DNA from: Desulfobacula sp.
GTDB taxonomy: Bacteria > Desulfobacterota > Desulfobacteria > Desulfobacterales > Desulfobacteraceae
DNA length: 33,230 bases
Assembly: GCF_014237455.1 (NCBI RefSeq)
Contig: NZ_JABZFL010000066.1
Coordinates: 1-33,230 of the forward strand
Direction: 5' to 3'
A program made the translations under genes and the position numbers. Shown one piece after another: positions 7,604 to 16,404 of this stretch; position 1 is the stretch's first letter; each line of letters begins with the position of its first letter. The notes below the pieces were generated by a model. It did no database searches, was not told the origin of the DNA, and saw only the letters and a program-made list of their open reading frames with translations.

Positions 7604-8953
7604 CTATTCTCTATCCTTGTAATGAGCGTCAATTCCATGGGACAATAATTTTGTCAGTTCGATTTTTGACGGGCAGGCATATGAGCACAGGCCGCATCGG
7701 CAGCAATCCAGGAGACCATAGTTTAATGCATCCTCAATATCATCGCTCAGCAATGCTTTTATAATAAAACTGGGCATCAGGTCAACGGGGCAGATGTTGA
7801 CGCAATAGCCACAATTGATACAAGCTCTTTCTTCTCCATGTGTGTTGCAGTCAAGATTTTTCGGTGTCTGGGTCAGGCAGGATAAAAATGTTTTGGAGGC
7901 AGTGGGTTTTGTTAACCCGGGTTGAATAAATCCGAAGAATTCCTCTTCTTGATTGTTATTGATAATGGTCAGGGTGCTTTCAAAAAATCCCATATGGGAT
8001 TTGGGGTCAACAGATCTGCCGTTGAAACGGCCTGTTGTAATGAGGCTGTTATCATCCAGACTTCCCACAAGATTTTTGACAGGTGCGCCCTGGCGGGTAA
8101 TAATATGGGGTTTTTTATCAGTTGATCTTGTAACCGTCACCACCCTTTTGACGGGATATCTGCCGGTTAAGAGGAATTTAGCCATCAGTACAAGATGTTC
8201 TGCCGATATGCACCAGGAGCGATTTTCTTTTCGGGTTCTTTTTAATTTATACAGAACAACTCCCGGATCCCAGGCAGGATAAAAGTCAGGGACGATATGG
8301 GTGATATGTTCTTTCAACCCGTTGAGCCGGTTCAGGCTGGACAGATTGTCCTGGCGTGATGTTATAACGATACGGTTTGAAAATTGTTTTAAAATCTTAA
8401 TGCCGAATTCAAAAAACGCGGTTTCATTTTCAAGCACCACCTGTGGATAAGGGGAAAAAGGGTCATTGCCATTTAAAGAGACAATGATCATAGGAGGCTC
8501 ATGGTTTTCGTCGGCTGTATCCTTTGACGGAAATTCCCGAAAACACTGCCAAAGTCCGCCTTCCTGGAGCCGTTTTGTGATGTTTGATCTGGGAACCGTA
8601 TTAACATCATCTGAAGACAGGGTTTCAAACTGGATGAAGTTATCTTTTTCATCCCTGTTTTTATTCAGGGCAATCACTACCTCGATCAACCTTCTTCGTT
8701 GACCAAAAACGATTTGTTTGACGATTCCGGTTCCCGGTGACACATATTGGATGCATTTATTTCTCTTATCACAAAACAGAGGCGTGCCTGTTTTTACGGG
8801 GTCATTTTTTTTTACCAGAAGTTTGGGACGGATATAAGGGATATCCAGGGCAGACACGGCTATGGTTTCAGGGTCCGGGATCTGAATAACACTCAAATCC
8901 GGCATCCCGGTCAGTGCCACTTTAAACCCTTTTGAAACGTTAATGTTCTCCAT
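7604..8953 (-). CDS. nqrA: Na+-NQR subunit A carrying two 4Fe-4S ferredoxin motifs
   Basis: Peripheral cytoplasmic subunit, homologous to RnfC. I choose the ATG at 8953 (449 aa, beginning MENINVSKGFKVALTG): this aligns with the usual NqrA start (I-K-K-G-L) and gives the family length of about 446. A TTG at 9028 would add 25 residues. GGATG lies upstream of 8953. Unlike Vibrio NqrA, which has no cofactor here, the C-terminal domain contains two full cysteine motifs, CINCGYCVNICP and CCRCGLCSYACP, as in RnfC, so it probably binds two 4Fe-4S clusters. First gene of the operon. No convincing promoter was seen in 8954-9110. Confidence 0.93.
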   Translation of the reverse strand: MENINVSKGFKVALTGMPDLSVIQIPDPETIAVSALDIPYIRPKLLVKKNDPVKTGTPLFCDKRNKCIQYVSPGTGIVKQIVFGQRRRLIEVVIALNKNRDEKDNFIQFETLSSDDVNTVPRSNITKRLQEGGLWQCFREFPSKDTADENHEPPMIIVSLNGNDPFSPYPQVVLENETAFFEFGIKILKQFSNRIVITSRQDNLSSLNRLNGLKEHITHIVPDFYPAWDPGVVLYKLKRTRKENRSWCISAEHLVLMAKFLLTGRYPVKRVVTVTRSTDKKPHIITRQGAPVKNLVGSLDDNSLITTGRFNGRSVDPKSHMGFFESTLTIINNNQEEEFFGFIQPGLTKPTASKTFLSCLTQTPKNLDCNTHGEERACINCGYCVNICPVDLMPSFIIKALLSDDIEDALNYGLLDCCRCGLCSYACPSKIELTKLLSHGIDAHYKDRE

Positions 8954-9110
8954 AGATTTAAACATCCATTCATGACAGGTTAGGGGGAAATCAAATTTTA
9001 ATTTATCATAAAAAGCGTTAAGGTTCAATAAATCTTGATTTTCCTTTTAAGGTTTAATAAGACAAGAGTTAAGGGTTTGAAAAACTTAGTTAAAAAGGAT
9101 AAAAATTATC

Positions 9111-9494
9111 ATGGATCAAGCTGTATTAGATCAGATATTTACACAGGATTATCTTGACATGCTCCTGCCTGTGGAAATAAGTGATCATTTTTTTGAGGCA
9201 CTATACGGTGATGCATCAGATGGGGCGTATGATATCAGGCTTGAATTCATCTCTGCCAATGATAAACGGATTGTTTTAGCATTCAACCTTACCCGGAGAC
9301 CCGGAAAGTGCCTGGTGTGCAGCCTGACATATGGTCTTCCAAATGTATTTTTCCGTCATCCGTTGATCAATATAAAGGGCATGGTGAAAAAAATAGAAGA
9401 AAAAGGTTTTAAGGTAAAGAAATGGCAGTTGGGCGAAACCGAAGCAGACAGCACATCAATTCATATCATTCCTTTTTATCTGGATTTGGAATAA
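9111..9494 (+). CDS. conserved-looking hypothetical protein, 127 aa
   Basis: Soluble, no signal peptide or membrane helix. The sequence reads as a compact alpha/beta domain (a helix at residues 1-30, then strands such as YDIRLEFIS, RIVLAFNLT and KCLVCSLTYGL, and a C-terminal lysine-rich helix followed by STSIHIIPFYLDLE). I do not recognise a family. It is divergent from nqrA with about 160 nt between them and ends at a strong bidirectional terminator. AAGGAT lies 12 nt before the ATG, rather far for a ribosome-binding site. Confidence 0.75.
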   Translation: MDQAVLDQIFTQDYLDMLLPVEISDHFFEALYGDASDGAYDIRLEFISANDKRIVLAFNLTRRPGKCLVCSLTYGLPNVFFRHPLINIKGMVKKIEEKGFKVKKWQLGETEADSTSIHIIPFYLDLE

Positions 9495-9512
9495 CAATAT
9501 TATTTGATAAAA

Positions 9513-9547
9513 AAAAGGCTGGATCTGTGAAATAGATCCGGCCTTTT
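9513..9547. terminator. bidirectional intrinsic terminator
   Basis: 14-nt arms AAAAGGCTGGATCT (9513-9526) and AGATCCGGCCTTTT (9534-9547) pair with one wobble and a 7-nt loop. The A-run on the left and T-run on the right let it stop transcription of both the 127-aa gene (plus) and the convergent cyclophilin gene (minus). Confidence 0.9.
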
Positions 9548-9567
9548 AATGTTTAACGTCGATTTTT

Positions 9568-10098
9568 TTATGCTTTTGGCAGTTTGGGAAACTGTTTATT
9601 CAATGTTTTATTCCAGTCATCCAATTCGGATTTGATTGTTTTAAACAGGGCGCCGGAATTGCCTTTAATGGTGATTTTTTCAATGACATCGCCCTGGGCA
9701 ATGCTGTCCACAACTTTCTGGTCTTCACCACTTTCAACCACGCCGAAAACAGTATGCATGCCGTTAAGATGGGGAGTCGGACCATGGGTGATGAAAAACT
9801 GGCTGCCGTTTGTTCCGGGTCCTGCATTGGCCATGGAAAGAATACCGGGTTTGTCATGTTTCAGATCTTTTTTGAATTCATCTTTAAATTCATATCCGGG
9901 GCCGCCCATTCCATTCCCATGGGGGCATCCGCCCTGGATCATAAAGTTTGAGATGACACGGTGAAATTGAAGGCCGTTATAATATTCCCTTTTTGCAAGA
10001 TTTGCAAAATTCCCACAGGTAACAGGGGTCTGGTCTGCAAATAATTTTATGTTAATGGGGCCTTTGCTTGTTTCGATAATTGCGGTTAATTCAGGCAT
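9568..10098 (-). CDS. ppi: peptidyl-prolyl cis-trans isomerase, cyclophilin type
   Basis: Cytoplasmic cyclophilin that isomerises X-Pro bonds. Signature residues: [13 protein letters not shown] with the catalytic Arg, NGSQFFIT, and [10 protein letters not shown] (the Trp of eukaryotic cyclophilins is replaced by His, as in bacterial PpiB). The C-terminus has a 25-residue extension beyond the usual 150-165 aa core. Start ATG at 10098 (176 aa, MPELTAI) preceded by AAGGAG; an in-frame upstream ATG at 10134 has no ribosome-binding site. No signal peptide. Monocistronic, ending at the terminator at 9513-9547. Confidence 0.95.
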   Translation of the reverse strand: MPELTAIIETSKGPINIKLFADQTPVTCGNFANLAKREYYNGLQFHRVISNFMIQGGCPHGNGMGGPGYEFKDEFKKDLKHDKPGILSMANAGPGTNGSQFFITHGPTPHLNGMHTVFGVVESGEDQKVVDSIAQGDVIEKITIKGNSGALFKTIKSELDDWNKTLNKQFPKLPKA

Positions 10099-10189
10099 AT
10101 TTTTCTCCTTTTTAGTAAAAATAAATATGGTCAAATTTAAGGGTTAGTTTTAACTTGTCAAATAAAAAAGGAGATCGACAGGAAAATCA

Positions 10190-10273
10190 CCGGATTTTAA
10201 TCCGGAGGAGACTCAGATTTAAAATTTCTTTATGTCTTTATAACTTGACATAAAAACATAAAAATAATATTCT
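10190..10273 (+). promoter_or_regulatory. small hairpin and promoter-like elements before the RHH/HEAT small genes
   Basis: A perfect 7-bp hairpin (CCGGATT-TT-AATCCGG) lies at 10190-10205. TTGACA at 10245-10250 with a 17-nt spacer leads to TATTCT at 10268-10273. A second possible promoter has TTGGAT at 10305-10310 and a consensus TATAAT at 10326-10331 (15-nt spacer), which would start transcription only about 9 nt before the RHH gene. Nothing else is seen in 10099-10346. Confidence 0.4.
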
Positions 10274-10346
10274 TTTTTTTCAAAAGGGTTTTTATACAGG
10301 GTTATTGGATAAATCTATTGATTGCTATAATATTTAGGCCAAACAT

Positions 10347-10505
10347 ATGAATGAAAATATTGAGCTCAAGCAGTTAACATTGAGAATACCGAAAAATCTT
10401 CACACAGAGTTTAAAGTTGATTCGGCAAAGCAAGGACGGAGTATGGGTGAGGTTGCTATTGAACTGATCAAAAAATATCTTAAAAAAGAATCCGAGCCCC
10501 TGTGA
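10347..10505 (+). CDS. ribbon-helix-helix (Arc/CopG-like) protein, 52 aa
   Basis: Short ORF starting MNENIELKQLTLRIPK. The pattern is a beta strand (KQLTLRIPKNLH) followed by two helices (TEFKVDSAKQGRSMGEVA and IELIKKYLKK) with the G-R-S-M/S turn typical of Arc/MetJ/CopG ribbon-helix-helix DNA-binding proteins. Such proteins act as dimeric repressors, often of their own operon or as antitoxins. It precedes a 62-aa protein on the same strand by 29 nt. That neighbour does not resemble a known toxin, so I do not call a toxin-antitoxin pair. Confidence 0.75.
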   Translation: MNENIELKQLTLRIPKNLHTEFKVDSAKQGRSMGEVAIELIKKYLKKESEPL

Positions 10506-10534
10506 TGTTTATATTAAAACATTAAGGAGGAGAC

Positions 10535-10723
10535 ATGAAGTTTTCAGATTTATTTTTACCCAAATACTTGCATTCAGATCCGGCAGTGCGGCAAAAATTT
10601 GCTGGCAGATCAGAGGACGTTAATTTGTTGGAACAAATGGCCCAGAAAGATAAGGACGCCGATGTAAGAAAATTTGCAGCAGAGCGTGCGCAGATGCTTA
10701 AGAGTCAGGAACAAACAGCATAG
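10535..10723 (+). CDS. 62-aa HEAT-repeat-like small protein
   Basis: Begins MKFSDLFLPKYLHSDP with an excellent AAGGAGGAGAC ribosome-binding site. Residues 28-56 (VNLLEQMAQKDKDADVRKFAAERA) match the D-x-D-x-x-V-R-x-x-A pattern of a single HEAT/PBS-lyase-like helical repeat. One repeat alone is too short to fold as a solenoid, so it may act by binding a partner. Function unknown. It ends about 20 nt before a terminator hairpin. Confidence 0.75.
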   Translation: MKFSDLFLPKYLHSDPAVRQKFAGRSEDVNLLEQMAQKDKDADVRKFAAERAQMLKSQEQTA

Positions 10724-10744
10724 TACAAGGATTATTCGTTCTGG

Positions 10745-10792
10745 CGGTCGGCTCATGTCAGGCAGGAGCCGACCGGGTCCTTCCATTTTTTT
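10745..10792 (+). terminator. intrinsic terminator
   Basis: Perfect 10-bp stem CGGTCGGCTC (10745-10754) / GAGCCGACCG (10766-10775) with an 11-nt loop, followed by GGTCCTTCCA and a run of seven T at 10786-10792. It ends the RHH/HEAT transcript. The opposite strand has no T-run, so it should not stop the converging glutamate synthase operon. Confidence 0.85.
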
Positions 10793-10802
10793 ATTTCGGT
10801 GT

Positions 10803-13379
10803 TCAGGACGGCAATGGCATCACTTTTCTGTACACCTGGTCAAAGGGCAGTTTATTTCCATCAATTGTTAAGAGATCGGTTTCAACGGAAATACCGAAGA
10901 GTTTTTCGTTTTCCTTTAAGTATGGAAGGATCAGTTCCCAGTCAGCGCCTGTTACTTCGGTAAACACACCGCCGTTTAAGTGTTCGTCCACAACCTTGCA
11001 TTCAGGGTCTCTTAGATAAATGGCTCCGCCCGAAGCAAGGGAGAACAGGTTTGATCCGGGATACGGCATGATAAGATCCATCACCTTGCCGTTCTCATCA
11101 AAGGTAATACCGTTGACAATGACAAAGCCGCCACCTTTCAAAGGATCACCTGCCATAAAAGATTGTGCAAGGTAATCAAGGCATGTACCATTGATGACAA
11201 CCCTTGGTTTGCCGGTGGCATTGATCAGGGGACGGCCTGCTGCATTGCCCAGAATATAGACATTACCGCCTTTGGCACCATACATAAAGGTTTGTCCCAC
11301 ATCGCCATGAACGACAAATTTGCCGCGTTTCATGATCTGTCCCAGCTGATCCTGGGCATTGCCGTGGACATGGATCTCCATGCCGTCAATACCCGAGGCC
11401 ATATAATCACCTGAACTGTCGTACACATCAAATCGAACATCATTAGAATCAGGCCCAAACCCGCAGCCGGTAAACCGCTGACCTTTGTATCCATAACAGA
11501 TATATTGCTTCCATCCCATCCGATAGGCCTTATTAATCATTCTGGAATCACAGTCTTTCCCTTCAGGTTCAAACTCTTTTGCATTCACAACAAGGATTTT
11601 TTCATTCCCTTGAGGGGCTCTTAAATCCTTTCTGCTTGAACGGTCTATATAGACGTACAGGCTGTTTTTATTCTCCCTGATTTTGGGAGAGGATTTGAAA
11701 ATGGCCGTAAGGCTTTCTCTTATGATCTGGAGGACAGAACTTCGTTTTTTATTACCGGTTGGGAAAATCCTGTCATTTAAGTGGGTTAACAGATCAATGG
11801 CCGTGGTCTTTTTGTCATCGTTCTCTTTTGTCAGGATTTCCAGTGTCTCGCAGATAAGCCTGATGTCCTGGAAATCAAGTTCCGCAAATTGGGAAGTGCA
11901 GTATTGTTTTAATGTCGGCAAATCATTTGTATTAAAGAAGTCTGTAATTTTCCGGGTCAGGGTGTTTTCTTTAAAAGAATCTGAAAGATTGATGGCTGTG
12001 TCAAAATGAATCTGGCCTTCCGGGGTCTGAACAATGTCACCAAATTTGTTCTGGGTAATGAGTTTTTTGGAGCCGTCCCCTTTTCCAGAATCCTTGATGG
12101 TAAAGGTAAATGCACCGCCGTCTGTGGAACTTCCGCCACGGGCATTCCAGTATTTATCGGCAATGGGGCAAAATCGTTTGTCTTCTGCGGCTATGCTTTG
12201 CAAGGTGGCATCAATGGCCTGTTTTTCAGAGCAGACAAGGCCGATCTGAACATCTTCGGTTTCCTGGAGGGCAAATACCTGGGGTCTGAGCATGGCGGTG
12301 TCTGTGATTCCGATCAACTGCATCAGATCCTGATACGGGTCATTTCTGGCAATAATAAAAAACCAGGGTCCGTCCGGGGAGCCTGTCATGTGCTGGGACT
12401 GGATATACTTGTAAACCTGCTGCTTTTCAGGGGGCAGGCAGTCAAAATCATATTCCGTGGTCGGTGCCAGGGCTTCGATGATATATTCCAAAGGATATTC
12501 AAATACCCGATTGTATAAATCCAGCAGCAGAACAGAGGTTTCCGTATCTGTAAGGAACTGGGGAAAAATATTGTACTGGTTTAGATACTCACATACGGCA
12601 TGATAATTGGCAAAATCTCCATTATGGACAAGGGCTTCATGCATGCCTGAAAACGGATGGGCACCCCCGGGATGCCAGAGCCGTCCCCGGGTTGGATACC
12701 GCTGATGGGCAATCCATCCATGGGCCCTGAAATCATCCAGGCAATAATATTGTGTGGCCTGTTCGGCATAGCCAACCACCTTCAGGATCATCACGTTTCT
12801 GGCATGGGACAATACAAACGCCTGTTTTTCTCCAAGGGAAGCATAATAGGTCTGGTTCAGACGATTGGAATTCTGGAAGACAAATTCATCCTCTGCTTTT
12901 CTCCTGTCCATATTGTTTAACTGATTCGCCTGGATAAATTTATCCAGCACATCCGGGCGCACCCTTACAAAATACCGCCATACATCCGGTGGTTTGACTT
13001 CAAGGCCAATAGATGTGTAATCATCAATAGTGGGTATTTTTTCAGATTTATAGATATCAAACACAGGGTTGATGTTGGTGGACTCCACCTTAAGGATGGC
13101 ATCCTCATCCAGATATGCCACCTGCAGAAGATAATGGTCTTCAAGCACATCTTGAGGCACCCCAAGATCGCTTGCACTTAAACCGACAGCCGCGATGCCG
13201 CCGCCTTTGCCGTTACCCCTGTTATGCATCTGAACCGAGGGTTCGTAAATATGACGTCCTGCAATGGGAATGGATGCCATGAATCCGGTTACCCCGCAGC
13301 CGCCTTCTTCATTACATTTGTTCACCGGTGTTTTGATGTGGGGCAGCCGGCCTCTTGAAGCCAGTATGTTTTTTATCAT
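10803..13379 (-). CDS. gltB-like: glutamate synthase-like protein: class II glutamine amidotransferase fused to GXGXG domain
   Basis: 858 aa. Residues 28-420 are a class II glutamine amidotransferase: the nucleophile C28 (CGVTGF) would be exposed by removing a 27-residue propeptide, and LSHARNV, HQRYPTRGR and VHNGDFANY are the expected glutamine-site motifs. Residues about 640-820 are the right-handed beta-helix GXGXG domain of the glutamate synthase alpha subunit (HVHGNAQDQLG, MYGAKGGNVYILGNAAGRP). The FMN/TIM-barrel synthase domain that lies between these in bacterial GltB is missing and is encoded separately by the next two genes upstream, as in archaeal split glutamate synthases. It should release ammonia from glutamine for reductive amination of 2-oxoglutarate. 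AAGGA is 9 nt before the ATG. Last gene of the mvhD operon. Confidence 0.88.
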   Translation of the reverse strand: MIKNILASRGRLPHIKTPVNKCNEEGGCGVTGFMASIPIAGRHIYEPSVQMHNRGNGKGGGIAAVGLSASDLGVPQDVLEDHYLLQVAYLDEDAILKVESTNINPVFDIYKSEKIPTIDDYTSIGLEVKPPDVWRYFVRVRPDVLDKFIQANQLNNMDRRKAEDEFVFQNSNRLNQTYYASLGEKQAFVLSHARNVMILKVVGYAEQATQYYCLDDFRAHGWIAHQRYPTRGRLWHPGGAHPFSGMHEALVHNGDFANYHAVCEYLNQYNIFPQFLTDTETSVLLLDLYNRVFEYPLEYIIEALAPTTEYDFDCLPPEKQQVYKYIQSQHMTGSPDGPWFFIIARNDPYQDLMQLIGITDTAMLRPQVFALQETEDVQIGLVCSEKQAIDATLQSIAAEDKRFCPIADKYWNARGGSSTDGGAFTFTIKDSGKGDGSKKLITQNKFGDIVQTPEGQIHFDTAINLSDSFKENTLTRKITDFFNTNDLPTLKQYCTSQFAELDFQDIRLICETLEILTKENDDKKTTAIDLLTHLNDRIFPTGNKKRSSVLQIIRESLTAIFKSSPKIRENKNSLYVYIDRSSRKDLRAPQGNEKILVVNAKEFEPEGKDCDSRMINKAYRMGWKQYICYGYKGQRFTGCGFGPDSNDVRFDVYDSSGDYMASGIDGMEIHVHGNAQDQLGQIMKRGKFVVHGDVGQTFMYGAKGGNVYILGNAAGRPLINATGKPRVVINGTCLDYLAQSFMAGDPLKGGGFVIVNGITFDENGKVMDLIMPYPGSNLFSLASGGAIYLRDPECKVVDEHLNGGVFTEVTGADWELILPYLKENEKLFGISVETDLLTIDGNKLPFDQVYRKVMPLPS

Positions 13380-13405
13380 TATTGAAATTCCTTATTATAC
13401 CTTAA

Positions 13406-14962
13406 TTATAAAATCATTTTGTACCCGGGTGCGGGCTGGTATCTTTTTTGGTCGTCTTCATCCAGATAATCAAGGTGCACCAGAAGATCTGAACGGCCCT
13501 TGAGCTCTTTAATGCTTTTTAATCCGTAGGTTCTCAGGATATCGCACCATTGTTTGCGCCAGGCCATATACATGTTGACAAGACGTTGTTCCACATATTT
13601 TTCGTCGATCATGTTTCCCAGTTCCGGATCTGTGGTGGCTATTCCTCTGGCACATCCCCGGCCGCTTTCGCAATTTCCGCATCTGACACATTCAACTGCC
13701 ACAAGATCAGCCGTTCCGATGACACATCCGTCTGCACCAAGGGCGATAGCCTTTGCCACATCAAGGGCGTTCCTGATGCCGCCGCTGGCGATCAGACAGA
13801 TCTTGTCTCTTGCCCCTTCTTCCACAAGGAATTTGTGAACTTTTGGGATGGCATATTCAATGGGCATGGCAATATTCTTTTTGGCAATGTCCGGGGCTGC
13901 ACCCGTACCGCCGTAACTGCCGTCAATGTGAATGATATGGGCACCGGCATGATAGGCGCCTATGGCAACCATGTCCACATCCGTGGGGGTGGATACTTTT
14001 ATGGAGCACAGGACATTATGGTTAATTTCCTTCATCCAGTCCACATGCTTTTTATGGTCTTCAACCGAATAGACGGAGTGGAAAGGGAAGGGTGAGAAAA
14101 GTGAGCTTCCCACAACGGTTTCCCTCATTTTGGCAACGGCTTCAGTAACCTTTTCACCTAAAAGATGGCCGCCAAGGCCGGGTTTTGCGCCCTGGGCATA
14201 TTTAAATTCCATGATCGGGCACTGCTGGATGGTTTCTTCTCTGACACCGAAGAGCCCTGTGGCAACCTGGGTAATCACATGCTCTTTATAGGGAAGGAAC
14301 TCGGGCGGATATCCACCTTCACCGGTACAGGTGAGAGTATTGAGTTTTTTTGCAGCCCTTGCCCGTCCGATAATAACCGATAACGCGGTTGAACCATAGG
14401 ACATTCCGCCGCCGTAACAGGGCATGGAAATGGTCTTTTGGGGTCGGTCGTCTCCTGTTTTATTTAAGTCAATGCCGGTATCAATCTCTTCATCACTGAT
14501 ATCTATGGCCAAATCGGGGTCCGGTTCAATAAACCGTATCTTGTCAAACCCGCCGCCTGAGTTGCCAAGATTATACTCAAGTCCTACATGGGGTGCATTA
14601 CCTGTTTCTGCCATGGCAAAATGGCCCAGCAGCATTTCAGATGTCCAGCGGTAATCTCCCATGGTGTCCAGCAAAGCATTGTCTTTGAGCACCAGGGCAT
14701 CTTCCGGGCAATGTTCAATGCAGTAATGGTCTGTTTGCTTGCAGTCAAACCCGATACATTTATGCTCAATCGGTCTGAATGGCGATGCATGATTATCCGG
14801 CATAATGTGAACCCCGTACGGGCAGATATCTGCACATTTCCCGCAGGAGATGCAGTTTGAATTCCGTTTAATAATATATTTGCCTATGGTATTGCGAAAC
14901 CGTGACGGGGTTTCATGGATTTCGGGCAATTGATGTTTAACCTGATCTTTAATTGGGTTCAT
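13406..14962 (-). CDS. gltB-like: FMN-dependent glutamate synthase catalytic subunit with N-terminal 2x4Fe-4S
   Basis: 518 aa. An N-terminal ferredoxin domain has C37, C40, C43, C47 and C69, C74, C81, C85. Then comes the glutamate synthase TIM barrel (about residues 150-470) with intact active-site landmarks: SMPCYGGGMSYGS, the glycine loop DGSYGGTGAAP, the phosphate-binding LIASGGIRNALDVAKAIALG, and a cysteine cluster CVRCGNCESGRGC where the 3Fe-4S site of GltB lies. It should condense the ammonia supplied by the amidotransferase protein with 2-oxoglutarate, taking electrons through its clusters. 26 nt upstream of the amidotransferase gene and 3 nt downstream of its paralogue. No gltD (NADPH subunit) is present in the window. 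Confidence 0.9.
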   Translation of the reverse strand: MNPIKDQVKHQLPEIHETPSRFRNTIGKYIIKRNSNCISCGKCADICPYGVHIMPDNHASPFRPIEHKCIGFDCKQTDHYCIEHCPEDALVLKDNALLDTMGDYRWTSEMLLGHFAMAETGNAPHVGLEYNLGNSGGGFDKIRFIEPDPDLAIDISDEEIDTGIDLNKTGDDRPQKTISMPCYGGGMSYGSTALSVIIGRARAAKKLNTLTCTGEGGYPPEFLPYKEHVITQVATGLFGVREETIQQCPIMEFKYAQGAKPGLGGHLLGEKVTEAVAKMRETVVGSSLFSPFPFHSVYSVEDHKKHVDWMKEINHNVLCSIKVSTPTDVDMVAIGAYHAGAHIIHIDGSYGGTGAAPDIAKKNIAMPIEYAIPKVHKFLVEEGARDKICLIASGGIRNALDVAKAIALGADGCVIGTADLVAVECVRCGNCESGRGCARGIATTDPELGNMIDEKYVEQRLVNMYMAWRKQWCDILRTYGLKSIKELKGRSDLLVHLDYLDEDDQKRYQPAPGYKMIL

Positions 14963-14965
14963 AAA

Positions 14966-16384
14966 TTATCCTACATCTATAGATACTTTTCGTTCACCAA
15001 AAATCGGTGCAAAACTCTCTTTTTCAAGATCCTCAAACCACATGGAGCGCCCGACTTCACCTCGAAGACGTCTGGCTTCCCTTAATCCCATGGCACCCAG
15101 CATTTCAAGCATCTGGTTTCGCCAGGCTCCCATGAGATTTATGATCCTGTTGCTGCCGTATGCAGGATCTATGCTTTCCAGTTCAACAGGACAGGACAGA
15201 CCCTTTCTGCACCGGTCGCACAGGCGGCATTCCATGGCAATAAGAAGGGGCCGGTCAATGGCAACCCCGTCTGCACCGCAGATAATGGATTTATTTACAT
15301 GTTCGGCCATACAGATTCCGCCGGATGCAATGATATTGATCTGCTGACGTGTGCCGGCATCAACCAATGCCAGATGGATATCCCGTAACATATCCTTGAT
15401 AAATCGCGGGTTGTCAGACTCAAACTCCCTGCCATGCGCGTCGGCATAGACATGGATGGTATCGATATCGGCTTTTGAAAGTTCAACACAGATGGCGGCA
15501 TAGTCAAGATTCGCCCTGAGGCTCACGCCGACGCTGATAACAAGTTCTTCATTCATGGCCTTTAACGCCCCAAAGACTTTTTCAATCCCCGGTTCGTATT
15601 CGATTTCTACCATATCAACACGGGTCAGAAGCGTTGGATAATTTTGAAAAGTATCTTTTTTAACCAGAGGGATGATGACGGGTCCAAACGGCATCAGATT
15701 TTCATACACATCGGCTGCATTAATAAACATTTTTGTCCCGATGGTTTGAGCGGCTTTCAGCATGGAGATAAGGACTTTCTTGCTTAATACACCAAAATCC
15801 GGCTGCTGGAACAGAATGGGAAGCGGGATTTCGAGGATGGGTTTTACCTCAACGGCAAGAGACCCGTCCTTATTAAAGGTGAGTCTTTCCGGTCGTCTTG
15901 AAAGCTCTATACAGGTATTAATATATTCCCGGCCATGGATTCCGTCCCGGGTGGGCCGGACAATCTCAGACATGTCTGTCCACATGGAATCAAAGCCCTT
16001 TCCCGCAAAAGGGCCCCTGTATCCGGCACCCGATACCGGAACGCTTCCGGTATGGGCCTGGCACCAGGTTCGCCCCAGGACATCCGGTGTCCAGTAGTCA
16101 TCTCCGATTTCCCGATATTCAGGATTGACAACCCGGGAAAAAATGCCTTTGGTACATTCCTGGATACACCTGAAACATGAATTGCAGGTGTAGAGATATT
16201 CAGGCTCATCCATCTGGCTCATATGAAGATAATTGTCCTTGAAGATGTCATACACGCATTTTTTCTTAACACACTCCTTGCAGCTGCCGGCACAGTCTTC
16301 CCTGAATTCTATGGTGGCATATTTGCCCACAGGATAAAATCTTGGCGGTGCAGCCTTGGTGCTGATATTATATTTTTGAGGCAT
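14966..16384 (-). CDS. second glutamate synthase-domain paralogue with N-terminal 4Fe-4S motifs, active site divergent
   Basis: 472 aa, same architecture as the 518-aa neighbour: ferredoxin-like cysteines C31, C35, C38, C43 and C67, C70, C73, C77, then a glutamate-synthase-type barrel with IIASGGICMAEHVNKSIICGADG and a terminal cluster motif CRLCDRCRKGLSC. The glycine-rich GGTGA loop that contacts FMN and substrate is absent; the equivalent position reads HVYADAHGREFESDN. It therefore probably keeps iron-sulfur clusters and perhaps flavin but does not make glutamate in the usual way. It may serve as an electron-transfer or structural partner. GGGGAAG before the ATG. 20 nt after metF. Confidence 0.85.
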   Translation of the reverse strand: MPQKYNISTKAAPPRFYPVGKYATIEFREDCAGSCKECVKKKCVYDIFKDNYLHMSQMDEPEYLYTCNSCFRCIQECTKGIFSRVVNPEYREIGDDYWTPDVLGRTWCQAHTGSVPVSGAGYRGPFAGKGFDSMWTDMSEIVRPTRDGIHGREYINTCIELSRRPERLTFNKDGSLAVEVKPILEIPLPILFQQPDFGVLSKKVLISMLKAAQTIGTKMFINAADVYENLMPFGPVIIPLVKKDTFQNYPTLLTRVDMVEIEYEPGIEKVFGALKAMNEELVISVGVSLRANLDYAAICVELSKADIDTIHVYADAHGREFESDNPRFIKDMLRDIHLALVDAGTRQQINIIASGGICMAEHVNKSIICGADGVAIDRPLLIAMECRLCDRCRKGLSCPVELESIDPAYGSNRIINLMGAWRNQMLEMLGAMGLREARRLRGEVGRSMWFEDLEKESFAPIFGERKVSIDVG

Positions 16385-16404
16385 ACTTCCCCATCCTTAT
16401 TATT

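Noticed and set aside
3199-8953. Rnf complex rather than Na+-NQR, suggested by the ferredoxin motifs in the A subunit
   Set aside because: Operon order A-B-C-D-E-F, the 403-aa FAD/2Fe-2S NqrF with its NADH site, and the absence of an RnfB ferredoxin-type subunit all indicate NQR.
8954-9028. Longer NqrA from a TTG start at 9028
   Set aside because: Adds 25 residues not found in the family and has no well-placed ribosome-binding site; ATG 8953 restores the normal length and N-terminal motif.
10347-10723. Type II toxin-antitoxin pair (RHH antitoxin with the 62-aa protein as toxin)
   Set aside because: The 62-aa protein is HEAT-like and lacks features of RelE, MazF or PIN toxins.
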